From: FEN-1297 sp964498065
Lineage (GTDB): Bacteria > Bacteroidota > Ignavibacteria > Ignavibacteriales > Ignavibacteriaceae
Assembly (NCBI GenBank): GCA_964498065.1
Contig: CAZCFZ010000007.1
Location: forward strand, 25,084 to 89,083
DNA length: 64,000 nt
Direction of reading: 5' to 3'
The first letter of the stretch is position 1, and the number at the start of each line of letters is the position of its first letter. Positions 42,656-51,564 of this stretch are shown here, piece after piece. The translations under genes and the position numbers were made by a program. The notes below the pieces were generated by a model. That model was not told the DNA's origin, searched no databases, and saw nothing but the letters and a program-made list of their open reading frames with translations.

Positions 42656-45316
42656 TTAATTTTCTCCATAACGTTTGAAGAACCATGTTTTAACTAAATG
42701 AGCCAGTATTCCGTATGAAATAAGGAATCCTGCTATCCACAGCCAGTAAATAGGTGCAAGAGGTACAAATCCGAAAATAGAAGCAAACGGTGAATACGGC
42801 AGCCAAACTGCAATTGCCATTATAAATAAAGTTGTAAAAGTCATAGGAACTGATGCCATGCTTCCGAAAAAAGGTATCTTTTTAGTCCTTATTATATGAA
42901 CTATCAAAGTTTGGGTTAATAAAGATTCGACAAACCATCCTGTCTGAAATAAATTTTGGCTGTGCAATTTATCTGCAGAGGAGATTACGGGATTTAAAAA
43001 TTCATTTGATTTAAAAAAGAACCACATTAATCCGAATGTAGCGTAATCAAAAATTGAACTAATAGGGCCGATAAAAATCATGAATTTCTTAATGTTGTCA
43101 ATATTCCATTTTAAGGGTTTATCTATAAGTTCGGGATCAACGTTATCAGTTGGTATGCCTGTCTGAGAAAAATCGTAAAGTAAATTATTTAATAGAATCT
43201 GAATAGGTTTCATCGGCAAAAAAGGAATTAAATAACTGGCTCCGACCACACTAAACATATTACCGAAATTAGAACTGGCACCCATTCTAATATATTTAAT
43301 AATATTGGCAAAGACTTTTCTTCCTTCTTTTATTCCGTCTTCAAGAACCAAAAGGCTTTTTTCCAGCAAGACGATGTCAGCAGCTTCTTTTGCAACATCT
43401 ACAGCACTATCTACTGAAATTCCTACATCGGCGGCCCGTAATGAAGGTGAGTCATTTATGCCGTCACCCATATATCCGACAACATGACCCGATTGTCTTA
43501 ACGTGTGAATAACTTTTTCTTTTTGTACCGGAGATAATTTTGCAAAAACATTTTTATCTTCAATAATTTTTGCAAACTCATTATCAGGCAAATTAATCAA
43601 CTCATTCCCGGTGATTACTTTATCAATTGAAAGCCCGACATCTTTACAGACTTTTTTAGTAACAAGAGCATTATCACCGGTTAAAATTTTTACTTCTACA
43701 CCGACTTTTTGAAGACTGGCAATAGCTTGAGCAGCAGAATCTTTTGGCGGATCAAAAAAGGCGATGTAACCTAATAAGATCATTTCGGATTCGTCGGCAA
43801 CAGTAAAAGTAGATTTGGATTGGGGAAATTCTCTATACGCAATAGCAAGTACCCTGTAACCTTCATTATTTAAATCCTCAACATCTTCATACAAATCATC
43901 GTGAATCATTTGTATTAACGGGTAAACTTCATCATCTACCTGATAATAGCTGCAGATAGAATAAATTTCTTCTACAGCACCCTTACAAATCAGAACATGA
44001 TCGCCTTCATATTCAACTGCAACAGACATTCTACGGCGCTGAAAATCGAATGGTAACTCATCGACCAATTGACATTTTGTTTCAACCTTTAAATCAATAT
44101 GTGAGATCACGGTTCTGTCGAGCAGATTTCTTAATCCTGTTTGATAAAAGCTATTTAAATATGCGTATAAAAGAACATCCTGACTTTCTTTGCCGGTAAT
44201 ATCGACATGTTTTTCCAGCACAACTCTGTCCTGTGTTAGTGTTCCGGTTTTATCCGTGCATAAAATATCAATCGCTCCAAAATTTTGTATCGACGTAATC
44301 TGTTTAACAATTACTTTTTTCTTGGACATTGTTAGTGCGCCTTTAGCAAGATTCACAGTAACAATCATAGGCAGCATTTCGGGAGTTAATCCTACTGCAA
44401 TAGATACACCGAAAAGCAATGCTTCGAGCCAATTACCTTTAGTTATTCCGATAATCATGAATACGGCAAAAACCATAACAAGCATGAACCGGATCATCAG
44501 CCAGGTAAATGATTTTACTCCTATATCGAAGCTGGTTTTTGGACGGCTCTCTACCAGTCTTTCCGATATCGAACCAAAATAAGTATGAATGCCGGTATTA
44601 ACTGCTATTCCGCGGGCCGACCCGCTAAGAACATTGCTTCCTTGAAAGCATGCATTAGTTAATTCAAAAACAAAGCCGTTTGGTAATTCCTGCGGTTCCG
44701 CCTTTTTTTCAATTGGTAAAGACTCGCCTGTTAATACCGATTGGCTTACAAAGAAATCTTTAGCAGTAAGCAGGCGGATATCTGCCGGAATAATTGAACC
44801 GGCATGAAGGAGAACAATGTCTCCGGGTACTATTTCGGAAATAGGAATATCTTGCTCTTTACCGTCACGTAAAACAACTACATGGGATTGAATTCTTTTT
44901 CCCAGAGTTTCAACAGCTCTGCCGGAGCGTCTATCCAAAACGAAAGATAATCCTATACTAAGTATTATCATACAAACAACTACAATAGTTGATTTTGAAT
45001 CACCCATTAAACTGGAAATTAATGCAATCAAAATTAGCTGTACAACAAGCGGGCTCTTGCATCTGTTGTATAAGTCCTGAATAATCCCGATTTCTTTGGT
45101 ATGTGCTAATTCATTCCTTCCGTACTTTTCAAGTCTTTCCTCGGCTTCGTCGTTTGTTATGCCGTTTTCCGAGCTATTTAAATTAAGGAGGGTTTCTTGT
45201 TGTGTAAGTTTACAAATTTCTATCAATCTCTTTTCATCAAGAGTTGCACTGTGAGGAGTTTTTGCTTCTTTTGTAAACAGTGAAGGCGAAATTTTAGAGA
45301 AAATGGATTTTGCCAT
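42656..45316 (-). CDS. mgtA: Magnesium-translocating P-type ATPase (MgtA/MgtB type)
   Basis: An 886-residue P3B-type ATPase importing Mg2+. The N-terminal cytoplasmic part includes NGITNDEAEERLEKYGRNEL (about 50-69). The actuator has LTGES (about 196). The phosphorylation loop is DKTGTLT (about 356-362), and the hinge is MGDGINDSPSLRAADVGISVDSAVDVAKEAADI (about 620). About ten membrane helices include the MgtA-type PLSPIQILLNNLLYDFSQ-like segment (written PIQILLNNLLYDFSQTGIP). The leader carries a short upstream ORF and nested hairpins, as expected for an Mg2+-controlled gene. It is followed directly by an EIIA-like gene. ATG at 45316, ribosome binding site AGAGGG. Confidence 0.96.
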   Translation of the reverse strand: MAKSIFSKISPSLFTKEAKTPHSATLDEKRLIEICKLTQQETLLNLNSSENGITNDEAEERLEKYGRNELAHTKEIGIIQDLYNRCKSPLVVQLILIALISSLMGDSKSTIVVVCMIILSIGLSFVLDRRSGRAVETLGKRIQSHVVVLRDGKEQDIPISEIVPGDIVLLHAGSIIPADIRLLTAKDFFVSQSVLTGESLPIEKKAEPQELPNGFVFELTNACFQGSNVLSGSARGIAVNTGIHTYFGSISERLVESRPKTSFDIGVKSFTWLMIRFMLVMVFAVFMIIGITKGNWLEALLFGVSIAVGLTPEMLPMIVTVNLAKGALTMSKKKVIVKQITSIQNFGAIDILCTDKTGTLTQDRVVLEKHVDITGKESQDVLLYAYLNSFYQTGLRNLLDRTVISHIDLKVETKCQLVDELPFDFQRRRMSVAVEYEGDHVLICKGAVEEIYSICSYYQVDDEVYPLIQMIHDDLYEDVEDLNNEGYRVLAIAYREFPQSKSTFTVADESEMILLGYIAFFDPPKDSAAQAIASLQKVGVEVKILTGDNALVTKKVCKDVGLSIDKVITGNELINLPDNEFAKIIEDKNVFAKLSPVQKEKVIHTLRQSGHVVGYMGDGINDSPSLRAADVGISVDSAVDVAKEAADIVLLEKSLLVLEDGIKEGRKVFANIIKYIRMGASSNFGNMFSVVGASYLIPFLPMKPIQILLNNLLYDFSQTGIPTDNVDPELIDKPLKWNIDNIKKFMIFIGPISSIFDYATFGLMWFFFKSNEFLNPVISSADKLHSQNLFQTGWFVESLLTQTLIVHIIRTKKIPFFGSMASVPMTFTTLFIMAIAVWLPYSPFASIFGFVPLAPIYWLWIAGFLISYGILAHLVKTWFFKRYGEN

Positions 45317-45500
45317 AATAATCCCTCTAGCTGCAAATTATTAAATTATACCAAAGTTATATAACACAGAGTATATCAAAAAGGATAGATAACTATTTTT
45401 AATTGAATGTAAGTTGAGGTATAGTTCCATTGTCACCTCCTAAAATATTATATCCTCGGAGATGAACCAATAAAACCGTTAGGTGGTTTATCCCAAGGAG
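45317..45500 (-). promoter_or_regulatory. Structured leader of the magnesium ATPase gene
   Basis: On the minus strand CCTTGG (45498-45493) pairs with CCGAGG (45459-45454), and inside it ATAAACC (45491-45485) pairs with GGTTTTAT (45477-45470) around loop ACCTAAC. The loop and its neighbours (CACCTAA) are complementary to the downstream ribosome binding site TTAGGAGGTG (about 45443-45434). ATACCTC within the short ORF also complements GAGGT of that site. Mutually exclusive pairings of this kind are typical of switch-like leaders. It does not match the M-box riboswitch. The leader may extend farther upstream. Confidence 0.5.
45341..45430 (-). CDS. 29-codon ORF in the mgtA leader with near-ideal Shine-Dalgarno
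   Basis: Read on the minus strand: ATG at 45430-45428, stop TAA at 45343-45341, then 24 bases to the ATPase start. The ribosome binding site AGGAGGTG ends four bases before the ATG and is the strongest one I saw in the window. The peptide begins MELYLNLHSIKNSY and its second half (SFLIYSVLYNFGII) is hydrophobic enough to enter the membrane. It could be a regulatory leader peptide, like MgtL, or a small membrane partner, like MgtS/MgtR. Neither has sequence similarity that I can claim. Confidence 0.5.
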   Translation of the reverse strand: MELYLNLHSIKNSYLSFLIYSVLYNFGII

Positions 45501-46069
45501 ATCTAAATTATTTTTGAACTGTTTTTGTAAGCGCCAGGCTCGTCAGAGTCTTGCATTTCGTCCCTTCTAACTTGTTTAAAATTCATGTACAAAAGTAAAA
45601 AATTCCATTTAAAATAGAAATTAATTATTTGTAAATTTTCATGTAAGAAAGGCAGTTTATAAAAATGAAATGGGTCCCCGGCCATTTAAATGAATGGAGA
45701 TCAGAGTCATCAAGGCAGACATATGGATTTACCGGGAAATACATTCAGCATACAAAAATTATTGTTATATAAGTATAAGTAACGTTTATCTTAATAGGAT
45801 ACCGGGTCATTAAAAGTCCGCAAATATAAATAGGATATTTTATATTCAAATATCAGCATTAATTGGTTGTTTATACTGTATGTTAATGCGTGTATAGAAG
45901 CCATTTTTTATTGACATTATAATTTTAATTTCGCATATTAAAACGTTTCAATATTATTTGAACTGATAATACAGTTTTAAGTACGCGGGAAAGTTCGCGA
46001 GTAATGAAGTTAAGTTCATTACCCGGAGTAATATTAAAATTACAGGTATTCACTTTGAGGAAATTTGTA
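45431..46069. other. Intergenic region between mgtA and the GH95 gene
   Basis: Divergent spacer. Its left end is the mgtA leader and its right end holds the promoter and operator of the GH95 gene. Between them (about 45520-45900) a minus-strand frame (45503-45685) lacks family resemblance and start signals. A GC-richer patch (AAGCGCCAGGCTCGTC, 45531-45546) may belong to a longer mgtA leader. Confidence 0.4.
45911..45952 (+). promoter_or_regulatory. Promoter with overlapping LacI/GalR-type operator for the glycan block
   Basis: TTGACA (45911-45916), 17 bases, then CATATT (45934-45939) as -35/-10. ATTAAAACGTTTCAAT (45937-45952) overlaps the -10; it is a near-perfect dyad around a central CG, the hallmark of LacI/GalR-family operators. 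A repressor bound here would block polymerase until an inducing sugar is present. No LacI-type gene is in the window. Confidence 0.55.
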
Positions 46070-48550
46070 GTGAAAAATAAAATGATATTTTTCTTGCTTT
46101 TTTTTCTGCCGTTGATCGGCTTAAAAGCTCAAAGCAATACCTTGCTGAAACTATGGTATACACATCCCGCAAAGCAATGGATAGAAGCATTACCGGTAGG
46201 CAACGGCAGACTGGGAGCAATGATTTTTGGCAATCCTTCCGAAGAACGAATCCAACTTAATGAAAGTACCGTTTGGGCCGGAAGCCCGTACAATAATGCT
46301 AATCCCAAAGCATTAAAAGCGCTGCCGGTAATTAGGAAATTAATTTTTGATGGGAATTATGCAAAAGCTCAGGATATGGCAAATAAAGATATTATATCGC
46401 AAACTGCACAAGGTATGCCGTATCAACTGGTTGGTAATTTGTATTTAAATTTTCCCGGAAGTGAAAACTATACGGATTACTATCGTGATTTGAATTTAAA
46501 TAATGCTACTGCAACAGTAAAATATAGTGTCGACGGAGTTAAGTATAAGAGAGTAGTTTTTACATCGTTTCCTGATCAAGTTATAATCGTTAGACTTACT
46601 GCGAATAAACCGGGGAAAATAAATTTTACAGCATCAATGAATAGCCCGGAAAAATCTGTTGTATCCACCCAAGGAAAAAATCAACTGCAATTGGATGGTC
46701 GGACTACAAGCCATGAAGGGATTAAGGGAAAAGTAAAATTTTCTTCACTTGTTAGGATTCTTAACAGCGGCGGTGATATAACTTCAAATGATACTTCATT
46801 ATCGGTAGCCAATGCCGATACGGCTACAATTTATATTTCTATTGCCACCAACTTTATAAATTATCATGAACTCGGTGCCGATCAACTTAATCGCGCGGAA
46901 AATTATTTATCCGGTGCATTAAAGAAAAATTATGTGGAAGCTTTGAGAGATCATATATCGTATTACCAAAAATATTTCAACCGCGTTAAGCTTGATCTTG
47001 GTGTAACGGATTCGGTTAAAAATCCGACTGATATTAGAATAAATGAGTTTGATAAGGGTAACGATCCGCAGCTAGTCTCTTTATATTTCCAGTTCGGAAG
47101 GTATCTTTTAATTTCAAGTTCCGAACCGGGAGGACAACCTGCTAATCTTCAAGGAATCTGGAACAGTCAACTTTACCCTCCATGGGATAGTAAATACACA
47201 ATTAATATTAATACTGAAATGAATTATTGGCCCTCCGAAGAAACAAACCTTTCGGAAATGAGTGATCCGCTGATAAAAATGCTTAAAGAACTATCCGTTG
47301 CCGGTAGAAAGACTGCCAAAGAAATGTACGGTGCAGGCGGATGGGTGGCGCATCATAATACCGATCTATGGAGAATGACCGGTGCGATTGACGGAGCCTA
47401 CTGGGGAATGTGGCCTTGCGGAGGTGCATGGCTTAGTCAGCAGCTCTGGTATAATTATGTCTATGACGGAAGTAAAAAATTTTTAAGTTCGGTTTATCCT
47501 GTATTAAAGGGTGCTTCCGAATTCTTTTACGACTTCTTAATTCCGGAACCGTCGCATAATTGGCTTGTTGTATCTCCTTCGGTTTCACCGGAAAATTCTC
47601 CTTCAATTCATCCGGAATATTCGATTACCGCAGGCGCAACTCTTGATAATCAACTCGTATTTGATTTATTCACGGAAACAATTCGAGCTGCAAATATTTT
47701 AGATATTGATAAAAATTTCGCAGATACTTTGGAATCCAAATTAAAAAGACTTCCTCCTATGCAGATAGGACACTGGGGACAGCTTCAGGAATGGCTTCAT
47801 GATTGGGATAGCCCGAACGATCATAATAGGCATGTATCTCATTTATACGGATTGTATCCAAGCAACCAAATTTCTCCTTTCCGAACTCCAAAACTTTTTG
47901 AGGCAGCTAAAACTTCTTTGTTAGCCAGAGGAGACGAATCAACCGGATGGTCTATGGGATGGAAAGTAAATCTTTGGGCAAGACTGCTTGACGGAAATCA
48001 TGCATATAAATTAATTAAAGACCAGCTTAAAGCTGTTGAAATGCCTAAAAAAGGAAAAAGCATTTTCTCCGAAGGAGGAGGAACATATCCTAATATGTTT
48101 GACGCACATCCGCCGTTCCAGATAGACGGCAACTTCGGATGTACAGCCGGTATTGCGGAGATGCTTCTGCAAAGTCAGGACGGATTTATTTTTATACTTC
48201 CGGCATTACCCGATGCATGGCCGAACGGAAACGTAAGCGGACTAAAAGCAAGAGGCGGATTTATCATTAATATCGAATGGAAGAATGGTATAGCTTCAAA
48301 GATAAAAATCAGATCTCTGCTCGGCGGTAACTGCAGGGTAAGATCTTACAATAAACTTACAGCTGGCGGCAACTTTAAACTTGAAAAAGCAAAAGGAAAA
48401 AATCCGAATCAGTTTTTTGTTGTTCCGAATATTAAGAAACCTCTAATATCCTCAGAAGCGAAAATAAAACCTGTCGAGTTGAAGAAAAGTTATCTTTATG
48501 ATTTTCAAACGCTAGCAGGTAAAACATATATATTAAAAGAACAGGAGTAG
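46070..48550 (+). CDS. GH95 family alpha-L-fucosidase/galactosidase, secreted
   Basis: About 826 residues from GTG 46070, chosen because GAGG lies nine bases upstream and the signal peptide (MKNKMIFFLLFFLPLIGLKAQ) begins there; an ATG at 46004 would add 22 residues. GH95 hallmarks: KLWYTHPAKQWIEALPVGNGRLGAMIFG, IQLNESTVWAGSPYNN, QPANLQGIWN, YTININTEMNYWPSEETNL, WVAHHNTDLWRMTG, and near the end QIDGNFGCTAGIAEMLLQS. The enzyme releases alpha-1,2-linked L-fucose or L-galactose, for example from xyloglucan side chains. It heads the + strand glycan block behind a LacI-type operator. Length matches the family (about 750-850). Confidence 0.94.
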   Translation: MKNKMIFFLLFFLPLIGLKAQSNTLLKLWYTHPAKQWIEALPVGNGRLGAMIFGNPSEERIQLNESTVWAGSPYNNANPKALKALPVIRKLIFDGNYAKAQDMANKDIISQTAQGMPYQLVGNLYLNFPGSENYTDYYRDLNLNNATATVKYSVDGVKYKRVVFTSFPDQVIIVRLTANKPGKINFTASMNSPEKSVVSTQGKNQLQLDGRTTSHEGIKGKVKFSSLVRILNSGGDITSNDTSLSVANADTATIYISIATNFINYHELGADQLNRAENYLSGALKKNYVEALRDHISYYQKYFNRVKLDLGVTDSVKNPTDIRINEFDKGNDPQLVSLYFQFGRYLLISSSEPGGQPANLQGIWNSQLYPPWDSKYTININTEMNYWPSEETNLSEMSDPLIKMLKELSVAGRKTAKEMYGAGGWVAHHNTDLWRMTGAIDGAYWGMWPCGGAWLSQQLWYNYVYDGSKKFLSSVYPVLKGASEFFYDFLIPEPSHNWLVVSPSVSPENSPSIHPEYSITAGATLDNQLVFDLFTETIRAANILDIDKNFADTLESKLKRLPPMQIGHWGQLQEWLHDWDSPNDHNRHVSHLYGLYPSNQISPFRTPKLFEAAKTSLLARGDESTGWSMGWKVNLWARLLDGNHAYKLIKDQLKAVEMPKKGKSIFSEGGGTYPNMFDAHPPFQIDGNFGCTAGIAEMLLQSQDGFIFILPALPDAWPNGNVSGLKARGGFIINIEWKNGIASKIKIRSLLGGNCRVRSYNKLTAGGNFKLEKAKGKNPNQFFVVPNIKKPLISSEAKIKPVELKKSYLYDFQTLAGKTYILKEQE

Positions 48551-48605
48551 ACGAACTCACAATTAAAACCCTTTATAATTCCTATTAACGAGGAAGGAGA
48601 TACAA

Positions 48606-50297
48606 ATGTTAATTTCTAAGTACTTTTTTGCAATTTTAATGATTGTTGCATTTCTATTTATACCGGCTGCCCGGTTAAATGCTCAACCGGTACCGGACAG
48701 CGCAGGCATTACTGTAAAAGAGCTGGGTAGTGTGCCGCTAGACTGCGTTAGAATAAAAAGTGATCCTGTTTCCGGGAATATGTATATACTTGAATACAAC
48801 GGCGACATAAGAAGAGTGGATTTCGGACCGAACAACAGCGTTACATTTCCTCTGGTTTATCAGACATCCGACCACGGATTAAGCGCTCCCCTGGGTATGG
48901 CTTTCGGAAAAGATGGTACTATGTATCTGGCAGGTAACGAAGTCAGTGATACCAATAGTTCTTATGCAACCTGTGATGTAGTAAAAGGAGTGCCTGACAG
49001 TTCAGGCAGCGAGAAGCGTACTTGGAGTTATATAGCAACATCTGTTGAATATACATTCGGGCATGTTTACAACCATAGGACAAATGCGGTTATTGTAGAT
49101 ACAAGCGGAAAATATATTTATGTGAATGACGGCGCCTGTACGGATCACGGTGAAATGCGTGAAGGGCATAGGGAAGTAGGCTTAACTTCCGTTATTTTAA
49201 AATTGCCGGTGGACGGTCATAATATACTATTGCAAAACGACAGGGCATGGCTTAAATCTCACGGTTATGTATTTGCTGAAGGTGTTAGGAATACTTTTGA
49301 TTTTGCTTATAACGCAAATGATGATTTAATAGGAGTTGAGAATTCAGGCGACCGCGATGATCCCGATGAAATGAATTGGCTGCGGGAAGGTCATCACTAC
49401 GGGTTTCCATGGAATATTGGAGGCGATGTTACTCCTCAACAATTTCCCGGCTATGATCCTCACAATGATCCGCTGTTAAGTCCCAATGCATGGGGCGGCG
49501 GTTCGGGAATGTTGTATAAAACTTTTTACGATGATTCAACTTATCCTGCACCTCCGCAAGGAGTTACTTTTACAATGCCTATCCGCAGCTTCGGTCCGGA
49601 TGCGGATAAATTCCGGGATACGACAACTGGGCAAATTGAAGATGCAAGCGATCTTGGAACATCATTAACTACTTTTACACCGCACAGTTCACCGGACGGA
49701 ATTGTATTCGACAGAGATTCGATATTGGCAGGTGATTTAAAAGGCGGTGCGTTTGTAGTCAGAATAAATGCCGGAGGACTTCTGGCTGCTTTAGGAGATT
49801 CGGGAGACGATCTTCTGCACATTTCCTTAAAAAAAGTAAACGGGGAATATACCGCTCACGTATATCAATTGGTAAAAAACTTTAATTCGCCTCTCGGAAT
49901 TGATCTCGTTGGCAACAAGCTTTACGTTTTGGAAACAGGTTTATTCTACGCTAACAATTCTCCAAAATTATATGAAGTAACATTACCGGAAGATACTGTT
50001 ACGGCTGTTAAGAATGAAAATAATATTGTAAATAAATTTCAATTAAATCAAAACTACCCTAATCCGTTTAATCCAACTACCACAATTAGTTTTATACTGC
50101 CGTATACGGAAGCCGTTACATTAATTGTAACCAACATATTAGGGCAGGAAGTAAGCAGTCTGTTTAATCATGAAGTCTTAGGTGCGGGAATGCACAAGGT
50201 TGTCTTCAGCGGAAATAATTTATCGTCCGGTGTTTATTTTTATTCTATTATTACCGGAGGTAATATTTTCAGTAAGTCAATGATTTTATTGAAATAA
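48606..50297 (+). CDS. T9SS-secreted sugar/sorbosone-dehydrogenase-like beta-propeller protein
   Basis: A 563-residue protein with signal peptide (MLISKYFFAILMIVAFLFIPAARLNAQ). A six-bladed propeller (about 35-465) is similar to PQQ-dependent soluble aldose/L-sorbosone dehydrogenases: LGMAFGKDGTMYLAG, FAEGVRNTFDFAYNANDDLIGVENSG, DEMNWLREGHHYGFPWN. Whether it still binds PQQ cannot be judged. The C-terminal 80 residues are a type A T9SS sorting domain (QNYPNPFNPTTTISFILP ... GVYFYSI), so it is exported to the surface. ATG at 48606 after AGGAAGGAGA. It probably acts on sugars freed by the neighbouring hydrolases or is a binding protein. Confidence 0.85.
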   Translation: MLISKYFFAILMIVAFLFIPAARLNAQPVPDSAGITVKELGSVPLDCVRIKSDPVSGNMYILEYNGDIRRVDFGPNNSVTFPLVYQTSDHGLSAPLGMAFGKDGTMYLAGNEVSDTNSSYATCDVVKGVPDSSGSEKRTWSYIATSVEYTFGHVYNHRTNAVIVDTSGKYIYVNDGACTDHGEMREGHREVGLTSVILKLPVDGHNILLQNDRAWLKSHGYVFAEGVRNTFDFAYNANDDLIGVENSGDRDDPDEMNWLREGHHYGFPWNIGGDVTPQQFPGYDPHNDPLLSPNAWGGGSGMLYKTFYDDSTYPAPPQGVTFTMPIRSFGPDADKFRDTTTGQIEDASDLGTSLTTFTPHSSPDGIVFDRDSILAGDLKGGAFVVRINAGGLLAALGDSGDDLLHISLKKVNGEYTAHVYQLVKNFNSPLGIDLVGNKLYVLETGLFYANNSPKLYEVTLPEDTVTAVKNENNIVNKFQLNQNYPNPFNPTTTISFILPYTEAVTLIVTNILGQEVSSLFNHEVLGAGMHKVVFSGNNLSSGVYFYSIITGGNIFSKSMILLK

Positions 50298-50349
50298 ATA
50301 ATTTCGAAATTTATAAAATGTTGTTGAAATTTATTTTAAAGGTGTAATA

Positions 50350-51507
50350 ATGAAAAATGGATTAATTGCCTTAGCCTGCTTCTTTGTTATAAACGGATTT
50401 TGTTTAGCACAAAACAACAATCTGTACAAAGACTCAAAAGCAGCCTCAACAAATATTATTGAGAATGAATTTCCCAGGATTGATTCTCATTCGAGAGTTA
50501 TTTTTCGCGTTAATGCTCCCGATGCTCACAAAGTTCAAGTGGACATTTTGCATGTTTATGACATGGTAAAGGGAAAAGATGGGATATGGACTGTGAGGAC
50601 AGATTCATTGCCGCCAGGATTTCATTATTACTATTTGATGATTGACGGTTACCGTTTTGCAGATCCGGCAAGCGAATCATTTTACGGTGTAGGCAGAATG
50701 ATGAGCGGGATAGAGATCCCTGCACCCGACCAGGATTTCTATATGCCCGAAAATATTCCCCACGGTCAAATAAGTGAGTGTTATTATTTATCGAAGGTTG
50801 ATAAAAGTTATAATAGAATATATGTATACACGCCGCCAGGGTATAATAAAAATATAAATAAAAAATACCCGGTCTTATACCTGCAGCACGGGATGGGCGA
50901 AGATGAAACAGGCTGGGGAAATCAGGGCAAGGTAAATATAATTATTGATAATTTGATTGCCGAGAGACGCTGCAAGCCGATGGTTATTGTGATGTCTAAC
51001 GGTGAATGCAGTATGATGTTTAAACCAAAACCCGGTCAGAATGTAAATGAAGCACGGAAGGAATTCGGTGCAAAATTTACACCGATATTGCTGAACGAGG
51101 TCATTCCGTATATTGATAAACATTTCAGGGTATTTACCGACAGAGATCATCGTGCATTAGCAGGTTTGTCTTGGGGAGGATACCAGACTTTCACAATCGG
51201 ACTAAGCAATCTTGATAAGTTTGCATATCTTGGAGCGTTCAGCGGCTTTGCACCTTTCAATCCTGAAAAAGATTTGAAAACGGTATACAACGGTGTGTTC
51301 AGTGATCCGACAGCTTTCAACAAAAAAGTGCATGCTTTCTTTTTAGGTATCGGTTCGGAGGAAGGACCAAGAATGCAGCAGCTTAGTGATGATCTGAATA
51401 AAGCAGGTATCCATAATACTTATTATGTATCACCGGGAACAGCTCATGAATGGCTTACCTGGCGCAGATGCCTATACCAATTTGCTCCTTTACTTTTTAA
51501 GAATTAA
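50350..51507 (+). CDS. Secreted CE1-type esterase with N-terminal E-set domain
   Basis: A 385-residue enzyme with signal peptide (to about 20), an E-set/CBM48-like domain (about 45-125, VIFRVNAPDAHKVQVDI ... FHYYYLMIDGYRFADPASESFYG), and an esterase-D-type alpha/beta hydrolase (about 140-385). Nucleophile Ser274 in AGLSWGGYQ and a terminal His in GTAHEWLTWRR (about 369). Family members remove feruloyl or acetyl groups from xylan-type polymers. Homologous to the second half of the double esterase encoded at 57183-59102. Confidence 0.9.
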   Translation: MKNGLIALACFFVINGFCLAQNNNLYKDSKAASTNIIENEFPRIDSHSRVIFRVNAPDAHKVQVDILHVYDMVKGKDGIWTVRTDSLPPGFHYYYLMIDGYRFADPASESFYGVGRMMSGIEIPAPDQDFYMPENIPHGQISECYYLSKVDKSYNRIYVYTPPGYNKNINKKYPVLYLQHGMGEDETGWGNQGKVNIIIDNLIAERRCKPMVIVMSNGECSMMFKPKPGQNVNEARKEFGAKFTPILLNEVIPYIDKHFRVFTDRDHRALAGLSWGGYQTFTIGLSNLDKFAYLGAFSGFAPFNPEKDLKTVYNGVFSDPTAFNKKVHAFFLGIGSEEGPRMQQLSDDLNKAGIHNTYYVSPGTAHEWLTWRRCLYQFAPLLFKN

Positions 51508-51564
51508 ACTTAAAATGATAAATCAATTATTTTACAGATTTCAAAATTTTGGAAGGAAACAGCT

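Noticed and set aside
45317..45500. M-box (ykoK) magnesium riboswitch before mgtA
   Set aside because: A GTTAGGTG-like string appears, but on the opposite strand, and the remaining conserved M-box segments are missing.
45503..45685. Minus-strand 60-codon ORF upstream of mgtA
   Set aside because: No ribosome binding site, no recognisable domain and odd composition. The GC-richer end (MQDSDEPGAY) may belong to a longer leader RNA rather than to a protein.
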